Shown here: positions 44,010 through 56,448 of the stretch, piece by piece
How the letters are laid out: each line of letters opens with the position of its first letter
How positions within the stretch are numbered: position 1 is the first letter of the stretch
Assembly: GCA_963971535.1 (NCBI GenBank)
Contig: OZ020594.1
Coordinates: forward strand, 116,719,127-116,783,126
Source of the DNA: Notolepis coatsorum
Lineage: Eukaryota > Chordata > Actinopteri > Aulopiformes > Paralepididae
Direction: 5' to 3'
DNA length: 64,000 nt
Position numbers and translations under genes: made by a program
Notes under the pieces: generated by a model
Database searches by the model: none
What the model was told of the DNA's origin: nothing
The model's input: only the letters and a program-made list of their open reading frames with translations

Positions 44010-45302
44010 TTACGGTGGCCAGTTTCGAATTGCAGCCTCCCGTAGGTGCTCTTTAAGAGCGGTTTTGAATGTGGGCAGGGATTCACATTCCTTTACAGCT
44101 TTGGGTAGGGCGTTCCACATTGTTGTGGCATAATTGCGAAACGTGTTTAGTCCCTTGTTTGAGCCGAATCTGGGTTTAACATGATTTGTTGAGCTTCCTC
44201 TGGTGTAGTGGTTGTGGTATTCACTGACCTTTGGGAAGTATTTTGACATGTACATGGGCACCCCGGTCGTATAGTGTATCTTGTAGACCAGGCCCATTGC
44301 AAGTTGCTGTACTCTGTCGTCTACTCTAAGCCATCCTAGGTTGTCAAAGTGGGCAGGGGTGAGGTGGGTTCTGGGGTTCAGGTCAAGTAGTAGTCTGACC
44401 AGTTTGTTTTGTGATGTTTGTAATTTTGTTTTAAGTGCCTTTGAGGTGCTTTGGTACCATGAGGTGCACGCATAGTCATAGTACCCTTGAATGAGTGCTC
44501 CTGCCAGAGTCTTCAGGGTATTCTTGTTTACCAGAGAGGAGATCCGGTACAAGAATCTAGTTCGTTGGTTGACTTTTTTTATTACATTGGATGCCATTTT
44601 GTCACAGGAAAGATTTGCCTCTAGGATGGAACCCAGGTAGGTAATTTCGTTTTTCCTTGTGACAATATTGTCACCCACTGTGACTGAGAAGCCGTCGGTC
44701 TTGCTGAGTTTGTTATTTGAACCGAAGAGAATGGACTCTGTTTTGCCCATGTGTAATGATAGTTTGTTATCAGCGAGCCATATGCAGATTTTGCCTAGTT
44801 CCGTGCTGATGGTTTTTTCAACCTGCAACTTGTTCTTGTCAGAGACCAGCAGGGCTGAGTCGTCCGCAAACAGGAACAAGTTGCAGTCACAGGCTGACGA
44901 CATGTCATTCGCATAAATTAGGAAGAGTAGCGGTCCTAGTATGCTTCCTTGTGGAACACCACAGCTCACTGTGAGGGGGGGGGATAGAGTACCGTTTACC
45001 TCTACCATCTGTTCTCTCCCCTCCAGGTAGGATTGCATCCAGCTCACTGATAAGATATCAAAACCAATTGCTTTTAGCTTGTCCATTAGAATGGAGTGAT
45101 TGACAGTGTCGAAGGCCTTTTGTAGGTCCAGCATGACCATGCCGCAGTATTTGCCCGCGTCCACCTCTTGTTTGATGTGGTCGTTCAAATAGAGGAGGCA
45201 TGTGTCAGTGGAGTGGGACGTTCTGAAGCCAGATTGGAATTCGTAGATTAGATTTTTTTCCGCCAGGTACTTTTCGACCTGTTCGTAGACTATTTTCTCC
45301 AT
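44010..45302 (-). pseudogene. L2 reverse transcriptase domain
   Basis: 430 open codons: EKIVYEQVEKYLAEKNLIYE, LDLQKAFDTVNHSILMDKLK, SCGVPQGSILGPLLFLIYAN, catalytic LFLFADDSALLVSDKNK (~44870), and the C-terminal end RNYATTMWNALPKAVKECES. It overlaps the upstream piece at 45205-45302, where a frameshift near 45315 separates them. Confidence 0.92.
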
Positions 45303-46854
45303 GACTTTCGAGATGGAGGTAAGAAACAGGGCGGTAGTTGCCTGGGTCTAATTTGCTGCCCTTTTTGTGCAGAGGGGTCACTCTCGCAATTTTGAAGTCC
45401 TTGGGGACGTGCCCCTGTTTTATAGAGAGGTTTATTATGTGTGTGATGACTGGGGTGATGGCGGCTGCTGCGTCTCTGAGGAATTTGGAGGGGATGTTGT
45501 CATGGCCAGTGGCCTTGTTAGGTTGGAGGGCGCTAAATTTTTTTAGTACCTCATCGGTTGTTACCATTTCAAGTTTGAAGTCGTCTTTGTGGACCCCTAG
45601 GTTTTTGTAGTATGCTACTATGTGTTCTACCCCATAATGCCCTGAGTGGGAGGGTAGTTTGTTTACCAGTGTTGTGGCTATGTTTGTGAAAAAGATGTTT
45701 AAGTAATTGGCTACATCCAGCTTGTCTGTGATGAGCGTGTTGTCCGTCTTTATGTTTATGTTTGAGAATCTGGTTTTAAGTTTTTTACTGCAGCCTAGTT
45801 GATTATTGAGTAATTTCCAAAGTTCGCAGGGTTTGTTTTTGTTTTCCTCAGTTTTGTCGTTGATGAAATTTCTTTTTGCGGTTCTGATCATGGTGTTTAC
45901 GTCATTTCTTAGTCTGTTTCTTTGAATTTTTTGTTCAACCACGTAGGCTTGGAGTTCACTGTTTGAGCTTTTGGAAAGCTTTGTCTGACTTTTATGAAGT
46001 TCAGAGCATTTTTTGTCTCTGGTTTTCATAGCGGCCAGTATTTCAGTGTGCATCCATGCCTCAGCGTGATTTTTAACCCTGGTGGTTCTTATGGGTGCCA
46101 TGTTGTTGAGTATTTCTGTGAATTTGGTTTTGAATCCAAGCCATGTTTCTTCAACCTGTGTACCACTGAGTTCATCTGACCAGTCCAAGCTCCCCAGTTC
46201 TAGGTTAAAGGCCTCTCTAGAGTAAGTTTTGAGGTCTCTAGATGTGACTGTTTTGTGACAGCCGGCCTTCTGTTTTAGCTTTTTGCGGGTACAGAAAATC
46301 ATATAATGATCACTTAACCCGCATGCTATCACCCCTTTATTGGAGATCATTGACTTGTCAGAGGTCAAAATGAGGTCAATGGTGGTTTGTGTCGAATCGC
46401 ATACCCTTGTGGGTTGGGTGATTAGCTGGCTGAAACCGTGCAGATCAGAAAATCTACTGAAGGCCTTGAAGACGGGTGCTGCTTTACGCAGCATATCCGT
46501 GTTCCAGTCCCCAATAAGAATTTTTTCTACCCCCTCCACCCCAGCTAAACACCCATCAAGTGTGTCATAAAAGCCACTCTGTTCTGGTGGTCTATAGATT
46601 GTGCCTAGTAGTACTGGTTTCGCCCTGTCTAATAAGATTTCAATCCAAACAGTTTCAATTTCATCATGGTTAAGGTCAGTACGGTTGATGTATTTGGTAT
46701 CCTTGTGTATATACACACAGACACCACCTCCATACTGGTTCCTATCCCTCCTGACTATTGAGTAGTTTTCAATTTCAATCTCTGGATCCTGTACAGATGA
46801 GTCTAATTTTGTTTCGGTGAAACACAATATGTTAGCCTTACCGTTTAAAAACAA
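45205..46854 (-). pseudogene. L2 endonuclease and RT N-terminus
   Basis: AP-type endonuclease: FLNGKANILCFTETKLD, YSIVRRDRNQYGGGVCVYIH, LGTIYRPPEQSGF, ILIGDWNTDML, CGLSDHYMIF; then linker and first RT motifs NKATGHDNIPSKFLRDAAAA. The frame continues upstream past the ATG (GLHIFHLNTKSLRPKLAEIK) to an in-frame stop at 46933-46935, so this ATG is not the natural start. Confidence 0.9.
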
Positions 46855-46932
46855 CTGTTTGATTTCAGCCAGTTTAGGTCTCAGGCTTTTTGTATTAAGA
46901 TGAAATATGTGTAGTCCATCAGATTGATGTCG

Positions 46933-48019
46933 TCACATTTGAGGTAACTCTGTTCGTTTGTGTCCTGTCCTGTGGTGGGGGGAGGGGGGGCGTTGTTGCT
47001 GTTTGTGCCGTGAGTGGGAGGGGGGGAGGGGGTGATTCTTTGTCCTTTGCTGGAGTCTGTATTCCTCTGTGTGAAAGCCCGCGATGTGGGGGGGGGGGGG
47101 CTGGTTGTTTACAGATGTGTCTGTTCGTACTCCATTGTGGGGGAGGGGGGGTGCCTTTTGTCCTGGCCCCGGCCCGGGTAGACTAGCTGGCATGGCGGGG
47201 CCAGCCAAGCTAACCGTCAGGTCCTTGGTGGTCTCGATGTCCCGCGCCGCTCTCTCTCTAGCCTCTCGCCAAGTCTGCTGGGGCTTCGGTGAGGGTGTGT
47301 CGCCGCTTGCTGGTCAGCTGGTGCAGCTGCTGGCTGAAGCGTCAGTTGCGGCCGGTGCCGGTGTGAGGAGCGATGCCTCACTGTTTTGTCCCCGCCTCGG
47401 TTGTGAACCCCGGTTCCTTCCCTCTCGCTGTGGCCTCTCGTGGGTTCTTTTGCAGAGGCGGTAGATGAGGAATGTTGCCGTTGATCATGTCGTTAGCCGC
47501 TGTCTGTGTGGGTAGCAGTTGATCTGTTGTGCTGGCGAAGCTGGCTGCTGCTTCTTGGGTCAGCAGATCTAACTGTAGTCTCTGGTTCCGTGTCATTACG
47601 GGACCAGGGTTCTGATGTATGTCACCCGACATGAGCAGATATAATAAAAACATTGATCTCTTATTACACTTGCCTGTCGGGGGTAATTTCTTTCGTTCCG
47701 GATTTGCAGTAAGTACTGTGTGGATGGTCGTGGCTCCGAAGGCTGGATGTTTCCTCTCCATGCCCGTTAATAAGTAGAAGTCGCAATGGGACTGCTGATT
47801 TGCGTTTTCGCTACCCTCCACTTCTGTCTGGATTTGCTGCTTGAGTTGTGAATTCAGGTTCAAATCCATAATCCACAGGAGGGAAAGTATAAAATGCGCA
47901 AAATACTTTTTTGTTGTTGATCTGTTGCGTTGGTTACGGGAGCTGCGTAAAATGCGACCGTCCATGTTGAAGCCGGAAGTGGAGCCGTCCATGCACCTTG
48001 TACCTGGCTGTTCTTTCAT
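46933..48019 (-). pseudogene. L2 N-terminal region with 2A-like motif
   Basis: 47378-48019 encodes a 213-residue open stretch with LLYLLMSGDIHQNPGPV; 46933-47208 continues in another frame as a Pro/His-rich linker. The frame change falls in the G/C-run region 47084-47200. When whole, this region would have led directly into the endonuclease. Confidence 0.65.
47600..47626 (-). other. 2A-like peptide motif GDIHQNPGP
   Basis: Fits the 2A pattern D-x-x-x-NPGP but has His where the strong consensus DxExNPGP has Glu. Known from several LINE families and some viruses, where it can cause ribosome skipping; activity of the His form is uncertain. Confidence 0.65.
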
Positions 48020-48237
48020 AATTTGTCCTTTGTATGAGGCCTCCTTGTACTTCTGTTCATGTGGACATAAATAAACATTTCAAATGTGTGTGTGTGTGTG
48101 CGTGATAACAATGTTGAAATTGAGAAGTTTAGACTTTAGTTAGTTATACAACAGAAATAACATTTTGTTACGATGAAAATACCTAAAAAAGGTACCGTCT
48201 GGTACCGGTATCGATTCAACGGTACCCAACCCTAATT

Positions 48238-48710
48238 CCTACTGTACATGAGTAGGGTGAGTAACCTACATGCCATTACTGCTATTTATCTATTGACTCA
48301 TTATAGCTACTTTATTATTCTGAAATAATATAACAACCGCCTGTTACTATGACATTATTTATCATTACATACATACTGTAGCTAAATGCTGTTTTTCATT
48401 CAAGCAACAAAATTTACTTTTTAGCTTTAGATAAAAAAATTATCAGCCAGAGATATTATTACCAGCCAAAAATTATAAATAGCTTTAGTATATATCACCA
48501 TGAGTTATTATATGTATTGTGTGTATCACTCCACGCTATGGTAGTGCTTGTGCCAGCACAGGTGATACGGTACATTTCTTTTTATATATATATATATAGG
48601 CTATAAACATATTTAAATCAATCAAATCTTCCTTTTGAATAAAATAAGCTCAGGAATCAGGATTGTTAAAGCTAATTAGCCTAATCCATGTCAAAAAGAG
48701 TAGCCTATAG
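48238..48710 (+). repeat. Inverted-repeat arm 1
   Basis: Reverse complement of 54070-54172 (catgagtagggtgagtaacc), 52720-52800 (gtagctaaatgctgttttt) and 51496-51725 (ggtagtgcttgtgccagcac), in correct order once the nested elements there are removed. Confidence 0.9.
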
Positions 48711-48718
48711 TACATGAA

Positions 48719-48953
48719 CTCTTGGTTCCTTCCCAGGCCTGACAAGACAGCTATCTGGAGGGAGATAGTGATGGAGAAGAGTGTCGGAGGAAGGAGAGAA
48801 AGATAATTGGTGATTTTAAGAGGGTTACAGATTTAACTATGGTATTATAATAAAGGAGATTCTGGTCTTTCAAATGATGCTTTACTTGACCCTATAAAGC
48901 CAATTATAGGCCTGGCATTTTATATTCTACATTCATATTGCATGTGTCCGGAT
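48719..48953. other. Zinc-finger intron copy B, left part
   Basis: cttggttccttcccaggcct..gatagtgatggagaagagtgt matches 371-460, including the acceptor; only ~20 bp of exon is kept. Continues at 50135-50346 and 56347-56448. Confidence 0.8.
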
Positions 48954-50134
48954 TAGGGATGCCCCCCGGACCCCGGTTTTAAACAGGAACCGGTACTATA
49001 TTAGAAAATACCGGAGTATTTATAAGCTCCGACGTCCTCGGTACTGCTATCGATACTCTAGAGAAATTATTATTATTATTATTGTTTAAAAGTTGCGAAC
49101 GATCTCTCCTCTCTCTGTCTCTGCACGAGAAGCGAGCCGCAGCGAGTCATTATTACACACACTCCTCGCGAGTCGCGCTACACATACGGGTACTTAGTTC
49201 TTATACATACGGGTACTCCTTAATGAAAGCGCTGTCTCCGTGCTGAAGCGCGCTGCACACAGACAGCTCTGCCTCTGCATGCGTTGAGTCGTGATGGCGG
49301 ATAGAGCGAAGCGTTCTAAAGTATGGATATACTTTACAAGGGTCAATGCCGATAACGCACGTTGCCACAAGTGCAACAAAACATTTGCCAGTAAGGGTGG
49401 CAATACGAGCAATCTATCAAAACATTTGTTGGCAAAACACGATATTAGTGTGCAGAAATGCGCCGTATTCGACTGCCTTGCGCGCAGTGTTCCATCTGCA
49501 TCCACGTCCACTGCAGCCGGTAAGCCAAGATAGTTGCCTAGGCTAATAACGATTATTACAAATAGGCTAATAAACAAAATAATTGTTTAGGTACAAATAC
49601 TACAATCTAAAAACGTTTTATAGTTCGTCAAGCTGAGGCGTCAGCCACCATGTCCCAGCCCAGTGAGCCCAGGCCACCACACATCCTCCCTCTACCTCCA
49701 CCACCCAAAGTCCTTTCTCCCTAGCAGCTAGAGGAAGGATGACAGAGGATAGGGTGAACGAGTCACAGGGCTGTGACAAAGTTTGTTGTCAAAGGCCTGC
49801 ACCCGTTCTCTACAGTGGAGTCCAAGGACTTTAGGTAACAATTAATCATTCAGTGTATTGTTTTTTTTTGTATACATAGTTGTCTAACTTGTCTGTTGTT
49901 GTTATAAGTTATTATTGAAGCAGCTATTTCCACCACTCCACACATTTACAATAATTCAATCATTTCTAATCTTTACTGTAGGGAGACAGATGACCAATGC
50001 TCTCAACTGCAAATATAAAAATCATTAAAAAATAATCAAAAAGAACCGATAAGAGTATCGATAAAGTACCGAACCGTTAAGCAGTATCGATAAGAGTAGT
50101 AGTATCGATAAAATCCTAACGATACCCATCCCTA
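48954..50134 (+). mobile_element. hAT with BED-finger exon, TSD GTCCGGAT
   Basis: TAGGGATGCCCCCCGG and CGATACCCATCCCTA ends; GTCCGGAT at 48946-48953 and 50135-50142. Internally deleted after the BED exon. Subterminal repeated gtatcgataa at the right. Confidence 0.93.
49291..49533 (+). CDS. BED-type zinc finger exon of a hAT transposase (80 aa)
   Basis: ADRAKRSKVWIYFTRVNADN, CHKCNKTFASKGGNTSNLSK and HLLAKHDI form one complete BED finger (CxxC..H..H), the DNA-binding N-terminus of ZBED/hAT transposases. The frame is intact and an apparent splice donor (CCG/GTAAGC) sits at 49520-49525 before the stop. Later exons are lost. It could still make a lone BED domain if transcribed. Confidence 0.75.
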   Translation: MMADRAKRSKVWIYFTRVNADNARCHKCNKTFASKGGNTSNLSKHLLAKHDISVQKCAVFDCLARSVPSASTSTAAGKPR

Positions 50135-50989
50135 GTCCGGATGGAACAATTCAGTACTGCATCTACAGAAGCCTGTGTAAATGATCTGCCCATTGTTCAT
50201 TTGTTTGGATACTGACTAGACTTGATCTTAAGAAGTAGCTGAATGAGCTCAGTGGCATCTTTTAGCTTTTATTCACGGTTATTCACTGTCAAAGATTAAA
50301 AAATAAACTAATAATTTATATTCTCCTTTGGTTCATTACAATTTACTAGGGCTGTCATGATTCGTCGACCATGAAATTTCATCGTTTTGCATATTCATGA
50401 TCGACGCATCGTATTGTTGTTACTTTTATGTCTTTTGCAGTGGAAATGGCAGACGTTCAAAGTCATAACATTCGCAATGTGTAATCTAACTAGTGCGCAA
50501 TGAATCACGTTCGAAATATAAATAACCTCTCTTAAACCACTATTCGTGATTCTGCCTACTCGACAGTGCGTGTTCGCTCGCATTTGATGTTTCACGTCAA
50601 CTCCAGCTGGAAGGGAGGGGCTGAGCCCGATACCCCCCACCTTCAATTTTAAAAGCTACGACAGCCTGTGACAACTCATCTTGCGAATCGCACTTTTTTT
50701 TGTATGTAAACTCTGCGAGCAACGGGTCTAATAAATGCGTCTAACATGCTTTACATCCTCGCCATTCCATTCCTGTATGCCCACGTCGCGGTAAAAACCT
50801 TAACTAATGTTAGCTGCTAACTAAGCTAAATAGCTCACAGACACAGGAGAAATTAGTTTCGTGGAGTTCCAATAGTGAGGAATGGGGGGGGCTGAGCTTG
50901 TCTCTCTCTCTCGTTCTCTCTGTATGTTCAATGAAGTAGCCAAACGTTACACTATAAAAACGAACTGGATAGTTAAATTATATAATAAA

Positions 50990-51275
50990 TAGGGATGTCC
51001 GATATTATCGGCCTACCGATATTATCTGCCGATATTGGCATACAAATTTGATATCGGAAAATATCGGTATCGGTTTTCAAAAAATATATATATATATATA
51101 TTTTAAATTTTTTACATTTATTTAACCTTTATTTACGCAGGCAAGCAAGTAAGAACAAATTATTATTTAATTTATTGTCAAAGTATGCATAATGTTGTGT
51201 TAATTAATTACATGACAAGAGATATGTAATGTTAAGCGCTTTGAGATTCCTAATGTAAGGCGCTATATAAAATTA

Positions 51276-51312
<37 letters not shown>

Positions 51313-51442
51313 TACCTGAATTATTCAGTTTTTTAGGGGGGGGAAACCCTGCATATCTCGGTATCGGTTGATATCGGTATCGGAAATTAAGAGTTGGACA
51401 ATATCGGTATATCGGTAAAAAAGCCAATATCGAGCATCCCTA
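50990..51442. mobile_element. hAT MITE, TSD ATAATAAA
   Basis: TAGGGATGTCCGATATTATC ... GATATTGGCTTTTTT reversed at the right (ending GAGCATCCCTA); ATAATAAA at 50982-50989 and 51443-51450. The centre has 'taagcgctttgagattcc' followed by an (ATT)n run. Confidence 0.93.
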
Positions 51443-51733
51443 ATAATAAATAATAAATATTGTAAAATTATTAAGTCTGCTATAAGCTATTCTCCCTCTC
51501 TCGTGTGTGTGTGTGTGCGCGTGTATACATTTACTATAGGCTACTCTTTTTTACATGGATTAGGCCAATTCGCCTGATTCCTGAGCCTATTTTATTTTTT
51601 ATTTTTTTTAAGGGTATTGATTTTAAATAGCCTATATATCAAAAAGAAAAAATACATTTGAATCGTATCTCCTGTGCTGGCACAAGCACTACCATAGAGT
51701 GGAGTGGAGAGATAACACACAATACATATAATA

Positions 51734-52711
51734 TAGGGGTGTAACGGTACATGTATTCGTCCCATGAATTTACGGTACGTGGCTCACGGTGCGGTACGTG
51801 CAGCCATATGAAGAATACGTCATACATGATACCACTAGGTGAAACTATGGTTGCACATTTTACAAATGTATGTTCAATATCTTTACTTTACACTGGCTTA
51901 CTAACAGTCTTAACACAGAAGGTCATTTATTATAATGTTGCATATCAAGCTTGGATTGCCACATTTAGATGACAAGCCGACAGAACAAATGAACACGCAC
52001 TCTGCACTCGGCTGTTTCTCCCTTCCTCTCCTCCCCTTACCTACAGGTGTCACTGAAACTAAACCAACCATGAATGATACAGTATGTTTGTAACACAGCA
52101 TATACAATAGGCTAAAAATGTTCATCGTTTTCTTGTTCGCCTAATAATGTTAACCAATGGAAAGACACGCACATGCACACGCACACACACCAACTTTCTT
52201 CCGCGCTACTTTCCAGCTGATCCGAGAAAAAAAAGGAAAAGAAAACACGCAAACATACTTTTGCTGATCTGGACTGGTCCTTTGAGCTCCTCTCCAGTCG
52301 AGCTGCTACAGTGTTTAAATCCAAAATTGATAAATCCTCTCATTGTTGTGTAACATGGCATATCTTCTCTAGTCTTTCTCTGCGTCACATGAAGTAAAAT
52401 CTACTCTAGAAGTGAAAGTGAAACTATACAACGGTGGGGGGAGGGGGCAGTAGGTAATTAATTTACTCAAGTGGATTCCTGAACACAGAATGACACCGTT
52501 ATCACTGACTGACTACCGCAGCAAGCCTAGGTGGAACTAAGTATAACTTAATACAAAATTATTATATATAATAATAATAATTATAATTATTATTATAAAT
52601 ATATAATAATCATAAATATTGTTTTCCTGTGTACCGAAATCGTACCGAACCGTGACGCAAAAAACCGAGGTACGTACCGAACCGTGGCTTCCGTGTACCG
52701 TTACACCCCAA
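51734..52711. mobile_element. hAT element, TSD ATATAATA
   Basis: TAGGGGTGTAACGGTAC and GTACCGTTACACCCCAA are inverted repeats; ATATAATA at 51726-51733 and 52712-52719. No transposase; AT-rich run at 52560-52620. Confidence 0.93.
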
Positions 52712-52801
52712 ATATAATATCCCTGTTTTTCAGCATTTAGCTACAGGCATGGATACATTGTATCATCATGTAATGATAAATAATGGCATAGTAACGGGCA
52801 G

Positions 52802-54066
52802 GTGATATAAGATAAGAATAAACGTTATTGTCCCTGAGGGGAAAATGTACTGGGAACATCAGTGATGCATCATTCTGCGATAACAGTGTAAACAAAGAAG
52901 AAAAAAAAATATTCACATTCATTCATTCAGTTAGTAAAAAGGACTTCAGACAAATATGACAATACATAGAGACGTACAACCATAATACATAAGTAGGTAA
53001 ACTCATTTCAAAAAGCTTCATATTGCAACCTGCCCTAATTCAATTACAACAGATTAAGACCTGGACAAGAAAGAAAGAGGTGACAGCCGACTGTTAGGTG
53101 GCACCTCAAAGAAATCAACCTCTAGTATTATTTAGGAGAGCGATGGATGTAGGAAGGAAGGAGAGCTTGTAGCGGTTGCTCTTATATCTACTTGCTCTGA
53201 ACCGTCTCCCCGAGGGAAGAACTTCATATTCGGGATAAAGATTATGAGAAGGGTCCTGTAAGATTCTCTGTGCCTGGCTGACCACTACTTTCTCCAAGAT
53301 AGATTGGAGTGACGGATACTTGGTGTTTCCGGTCACCTTCATCGCTGCTTTCACTAGCCTTTCAAGCTTCGACTTACACTGTACTGCGAGTGTACCAAAC
53401 CACGCTGCCATCCCATATCTCATCAGGCTTTCTAGGACAGCTTTATAAAATGATCGCTGTGCTCACACCAAACTGTCTGAGACTACGGAGGAAGTGCAGT
53501 CGTTGTAGTAGTTTGGAACACAGAACATCAACATGTACATCCCATTTCAGTCGATTATCCATGTGGATTCCTAGGTATTTATATGATGCAACCTGCTCTA
53601 TATCACAGTCACCAATTACCACAGGGTCATGTACTCTCACTTATCTGGGGTCATAGATCATCTCTTTGGTTTTGGTGGTATTGAGATGAGATGATGTCTC
53701 CCACACCAGACCTGAAAGGAGTCGATCTCTTTAAAGTAAGTAGAGGGGCAGTCGCCAGCCTTCAATAGGCTTAGAATAAGTGTGTCGTCTAAAAATGTCA
53801 GGACATGATTGTTAGGCCAACTGCTGCTACACTCATTGGTGTCCAGTGTAAATAGAAGAGGGGAGCTCACCGCACCTTGAGGCACCCCGGTGCTGCAGAA
53901 TTTGACCTCAGAGAGTGTGTCATTCACCTTGACTTGTTGTGTCCTGTTGGTAAGAAGAGAATAGAACCATTTGATTATTGAGGGGTTTATCCCCATACTC
54001 ATAAGCTTCTGGACAAGCAGGTGAGGGCGAACAGTATCAAACAGAGCTAAAATCTGCAAATAGCAC
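52802..54066 (-). mobile_element. Rex1-type LINE fragment
   Basis: Three minus-strand pieces in order 53658-54059, 53443-53640 and 53115-53423. RT motifs: LALFDTVRPHLLVQKLMSMG, STGVPQGAVSSPLLF and a catalytic-box variant FLDDTLILSLL (usually FADD). C-terminus LPSGRRFRASRYKSNRYKLS. 3' UTR ends in ttattcttatctta. Inserted in inverted-repeat arm 2. Confidence 0.85.
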
Positions 54067-54316
54067 CCGTTCGCCGTTATATTATTTCAAGATAATAAAG
54101 TAGCTATAATGAGTCAATAGATAAAAAGAAGTAATGGCGTGTAGGTTACTCACCCTACTCATGTACAGTAGGCATCCACACTACACAGCATTTATACACA
54201 TAAATAAACTTCATGGCTCATCTCCTATTCTGGGTATTCAGTAGGTGGTGTCAAAGAGGCAACTACCCATGTGACCTGAGGATACTAGTAAACATTTTGA
54301 AATATTCAATTGCAAA

Positions 54317-56233
54317 TAGGGCTGCACGAAAAAATGGCGATCTCATTTCTAAATGACGACGATTCTGATGTATTTGCGTCTAAATGGAGATCAGTTGCAT
54401 TAAAACACTCGCTCCTATTCCCCTATGCATTCACGTTACGCTGCATTCATATGTTGACTTATTTGCTACGGAACAATCCCAGTTGCGATATCAATCACAC
54501 TTACTCGATGTAAAGCAAAACACGCTATTAATTCAACATTCACGTTTCTTACGTTGCCATCATTGCGTCTAATTACCAATATATATACCAAAATATTCTA
54601 TGTGGGCCGGTGCCATATTCAATCAGTTTCAGCAACTACAGTATATAACCAGACCTGGTGCCATATTCAATCAGTTCCAGTAACTACAGTATATAACCAG
54701 ACCTGGTGCCATATTCACTCAGACAGTTCCAGTAACTACAGTATATATAACCAGACCTGGTGCCATATTCACTCAGTTTCAGTAACTACAGTATATAACC
54801 AGACCTGGTGCCATATTCAATCAGTTCCAGTAACTACAGTATATAACCAGACCTGGTGCCATATTCACTCAGTTTCAGTAACTACAGTATATAACCAGAC
54901 CTGGTGCCATATTCACTCAGTTTCAGTAACTACAGTATATATAACCAGACCTGGTGCCATATTCAATCAGTAACTAACCAGACCTGGTGCCACATTCAAT
55001 CAGTAACTACAGTATATATAACCAGACCTGGTGCCATATTCACTCAGTTACAGTACAGTAAAGTTAACCAGACCTGCAAACTGATAAGAGGTGGAAAAGA
55101 TGACATGTTTGTAAACCCCATTCCACCAGAAGAAAATCCTTGTGATTTTAACATGTAAACGAAGCACTCAAGAGAAGAAAATAAAGGGGAAAGACCACCT
55201 TTATCTGGGTCTGACAGCACTACAGTTACATTTTCATATCATAATTAATATCATAACGCAGAGGCTGAGACTCACTTTGTTTTGCTGCCGGTAGAACATT
55301 GCCTAACCCTTCGAGAAGCGTTGTGGTCTGGGCGTGAACTTTCCATAAATGTGTCTATAAATCCATTTAGTTAGATCCAGCACTGAATGTATCTGGTGAT
55401 TGTTATCAATTTACGACGACGACAGGTCAACAACTATTAGCGTTAGTTATTTCCTGGTTGGCGTGATGACGTAGGACGTGATGTCAACGCGCTCAGCCTA
55501 GTATGACATACGTTACGTGATGACGAAAAAACGTATGGGCTTGCACTAAAACAACCCATAGAAATGCATTGGAGGTTGTGGTGTTATTATTATATTGATC
55601 ATACGTCATTTAATTACTGTGGCAGGGAGGGCGACGCACAAATCGCCATAATCAGTCAGCCTGCTGGTGACGTTACTTCCACACTTACCCCGCCCCCACA
55701 GAAAGCTGCTGGGAGAGTGATGCATGACATTGAAAAAGCAAAGTCATTTATTACGCCCTCTGCTGTTCAAACAATATACAAATACAAAAAGAAAATGTAA
55801 TACAAATTTAGAAAGGAGAGCTCAATAAGATTACATTATTTCAAATACATTTAAATAATAACAAATAATCACGTTACATTACGATTACTCATGTCATTCA
55901 TTACTGCTGAAGCAATCACACCAAAGTTTATTCATAAACTTTACATTCTATTTTTTTTATGTTCAGCAGCATTTCAAAGTGAATCACTTTGATTAAGTGT
56001 CTAAAATAAGAGGAAAATAGACTTGCGTTATTTTGTATGTTACAAGAGACGTTTAAGTCAAGCACTTTCATATACGTTATGTTTAAGTCAAGCACTTTCA
56101 TGTACAAAAGAAAGTGCAATAAATGTTTTTAAACTTTTTATTGAAAAAATAATAATCGTGCGAGAGAATTGTGATCTCAATTCTTAGGGAGAAAAATTGT
56201 GATTCACATTTTTGCAAGAATAGTGCAGCCCTA
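54317..56233. mobile_element. hAT element, non-autonomous, TSD ATTGC(A/C)AA
   Basis: TAGGGCTGCACGAAAAAATG and TTGCAAGAATAGTGCAGCCCTA-type right end; ATTGCAAA at 54309-54316, ATTGCCAA at 56234-56241 (one change). Contains the 48-bp minisatellite. No transposase. Confidence 0.88.
54600..55075 (+). repeat. Minisatellite, 48-bp unit, ~10 copies
   Basis: ccagacctggtgccatattc followed by (a/c)tcagtttcagtaactacagt atataa, repeated with small length changes; last copies shortened. Confidence 0.95.
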
Positions 56234-56346
56234 ATTGCCAATAGAATAAATAGTTTTTTCTGGTAAATTAATAGTTTAATTAACCGACTAATCAATCAAA
56301 TCAACAGATTAAATCATAAAGCCATTGAAATAATGGAAAAGCCCTA

Positions 56347-56448
56347 CAATTTACTCACGCATAGTAACAGACACAATACTTCTGACACTGGGAATACATT
56401 CCCTGAGGTCCATACATGTCTCTAGATACCAAGAACATGCAAATGGAC
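56347..56448. other. Zinc-finger intron copy B, right part
   Basis: tctgacactgggaatacatt cc matches 1192-1213, and accaagaacatgcaaatgg at 56430-56448 matches 3111-3129. Confidence 0.8.

Larger units (their letters stand above)
43537..48075 (-). mobile_element. L2-type LINE, almost full length, (GAAT)n tail
   Basis: Reading leftward: N-terminal region with a 2A-like motif (47600-47626), proline-rich linker, endonuclease, RT, 3' UTR, and a 70-bp tail of gaat/attc repeats at 43537-43608. The 5' limit near 48075 is approximate (a TG run follows). Members of the family also lie at 23795-26237 and 20812-20965. Confidence 0.9.
42844..48234. mobile_element. hAT-like element (gtaccg type), hosts an L2
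   Basis: Right end ggtaccggtatcgattcaac ggtacccaaccct is a hAT terminus; the left begins gtaccaaacccggtactttt without its outermost bases. Interior 42950-43260 is related to 50500-51490 (aactggatagtt, ttaagtctgctataagc). Own sequence ~850 bp; the L2 insertion fills the rest. Confidence 0.5.
50347..56346. mobile_element. hAT element (~1.3 kb of own sequence) blown up by four insertions, TSD CAATTTAC
   Basis: TAGGGCTGTCATGATTCG at left, GGAAAAGCCCTA at right; CAATTTAC at 50339-50346 and 56347-56354. Contains hATs 50990-51442, 51734-52711 and 54317-56233, and Rex1 52802-54066. No transposase of its own. Confidence 0.85.

Noticed and set aside
47084-47464. 126-codon plus-strand ORF
   Set aside because: Shadow of the L2 N-terminal region; glycine-rich only because of G runs.
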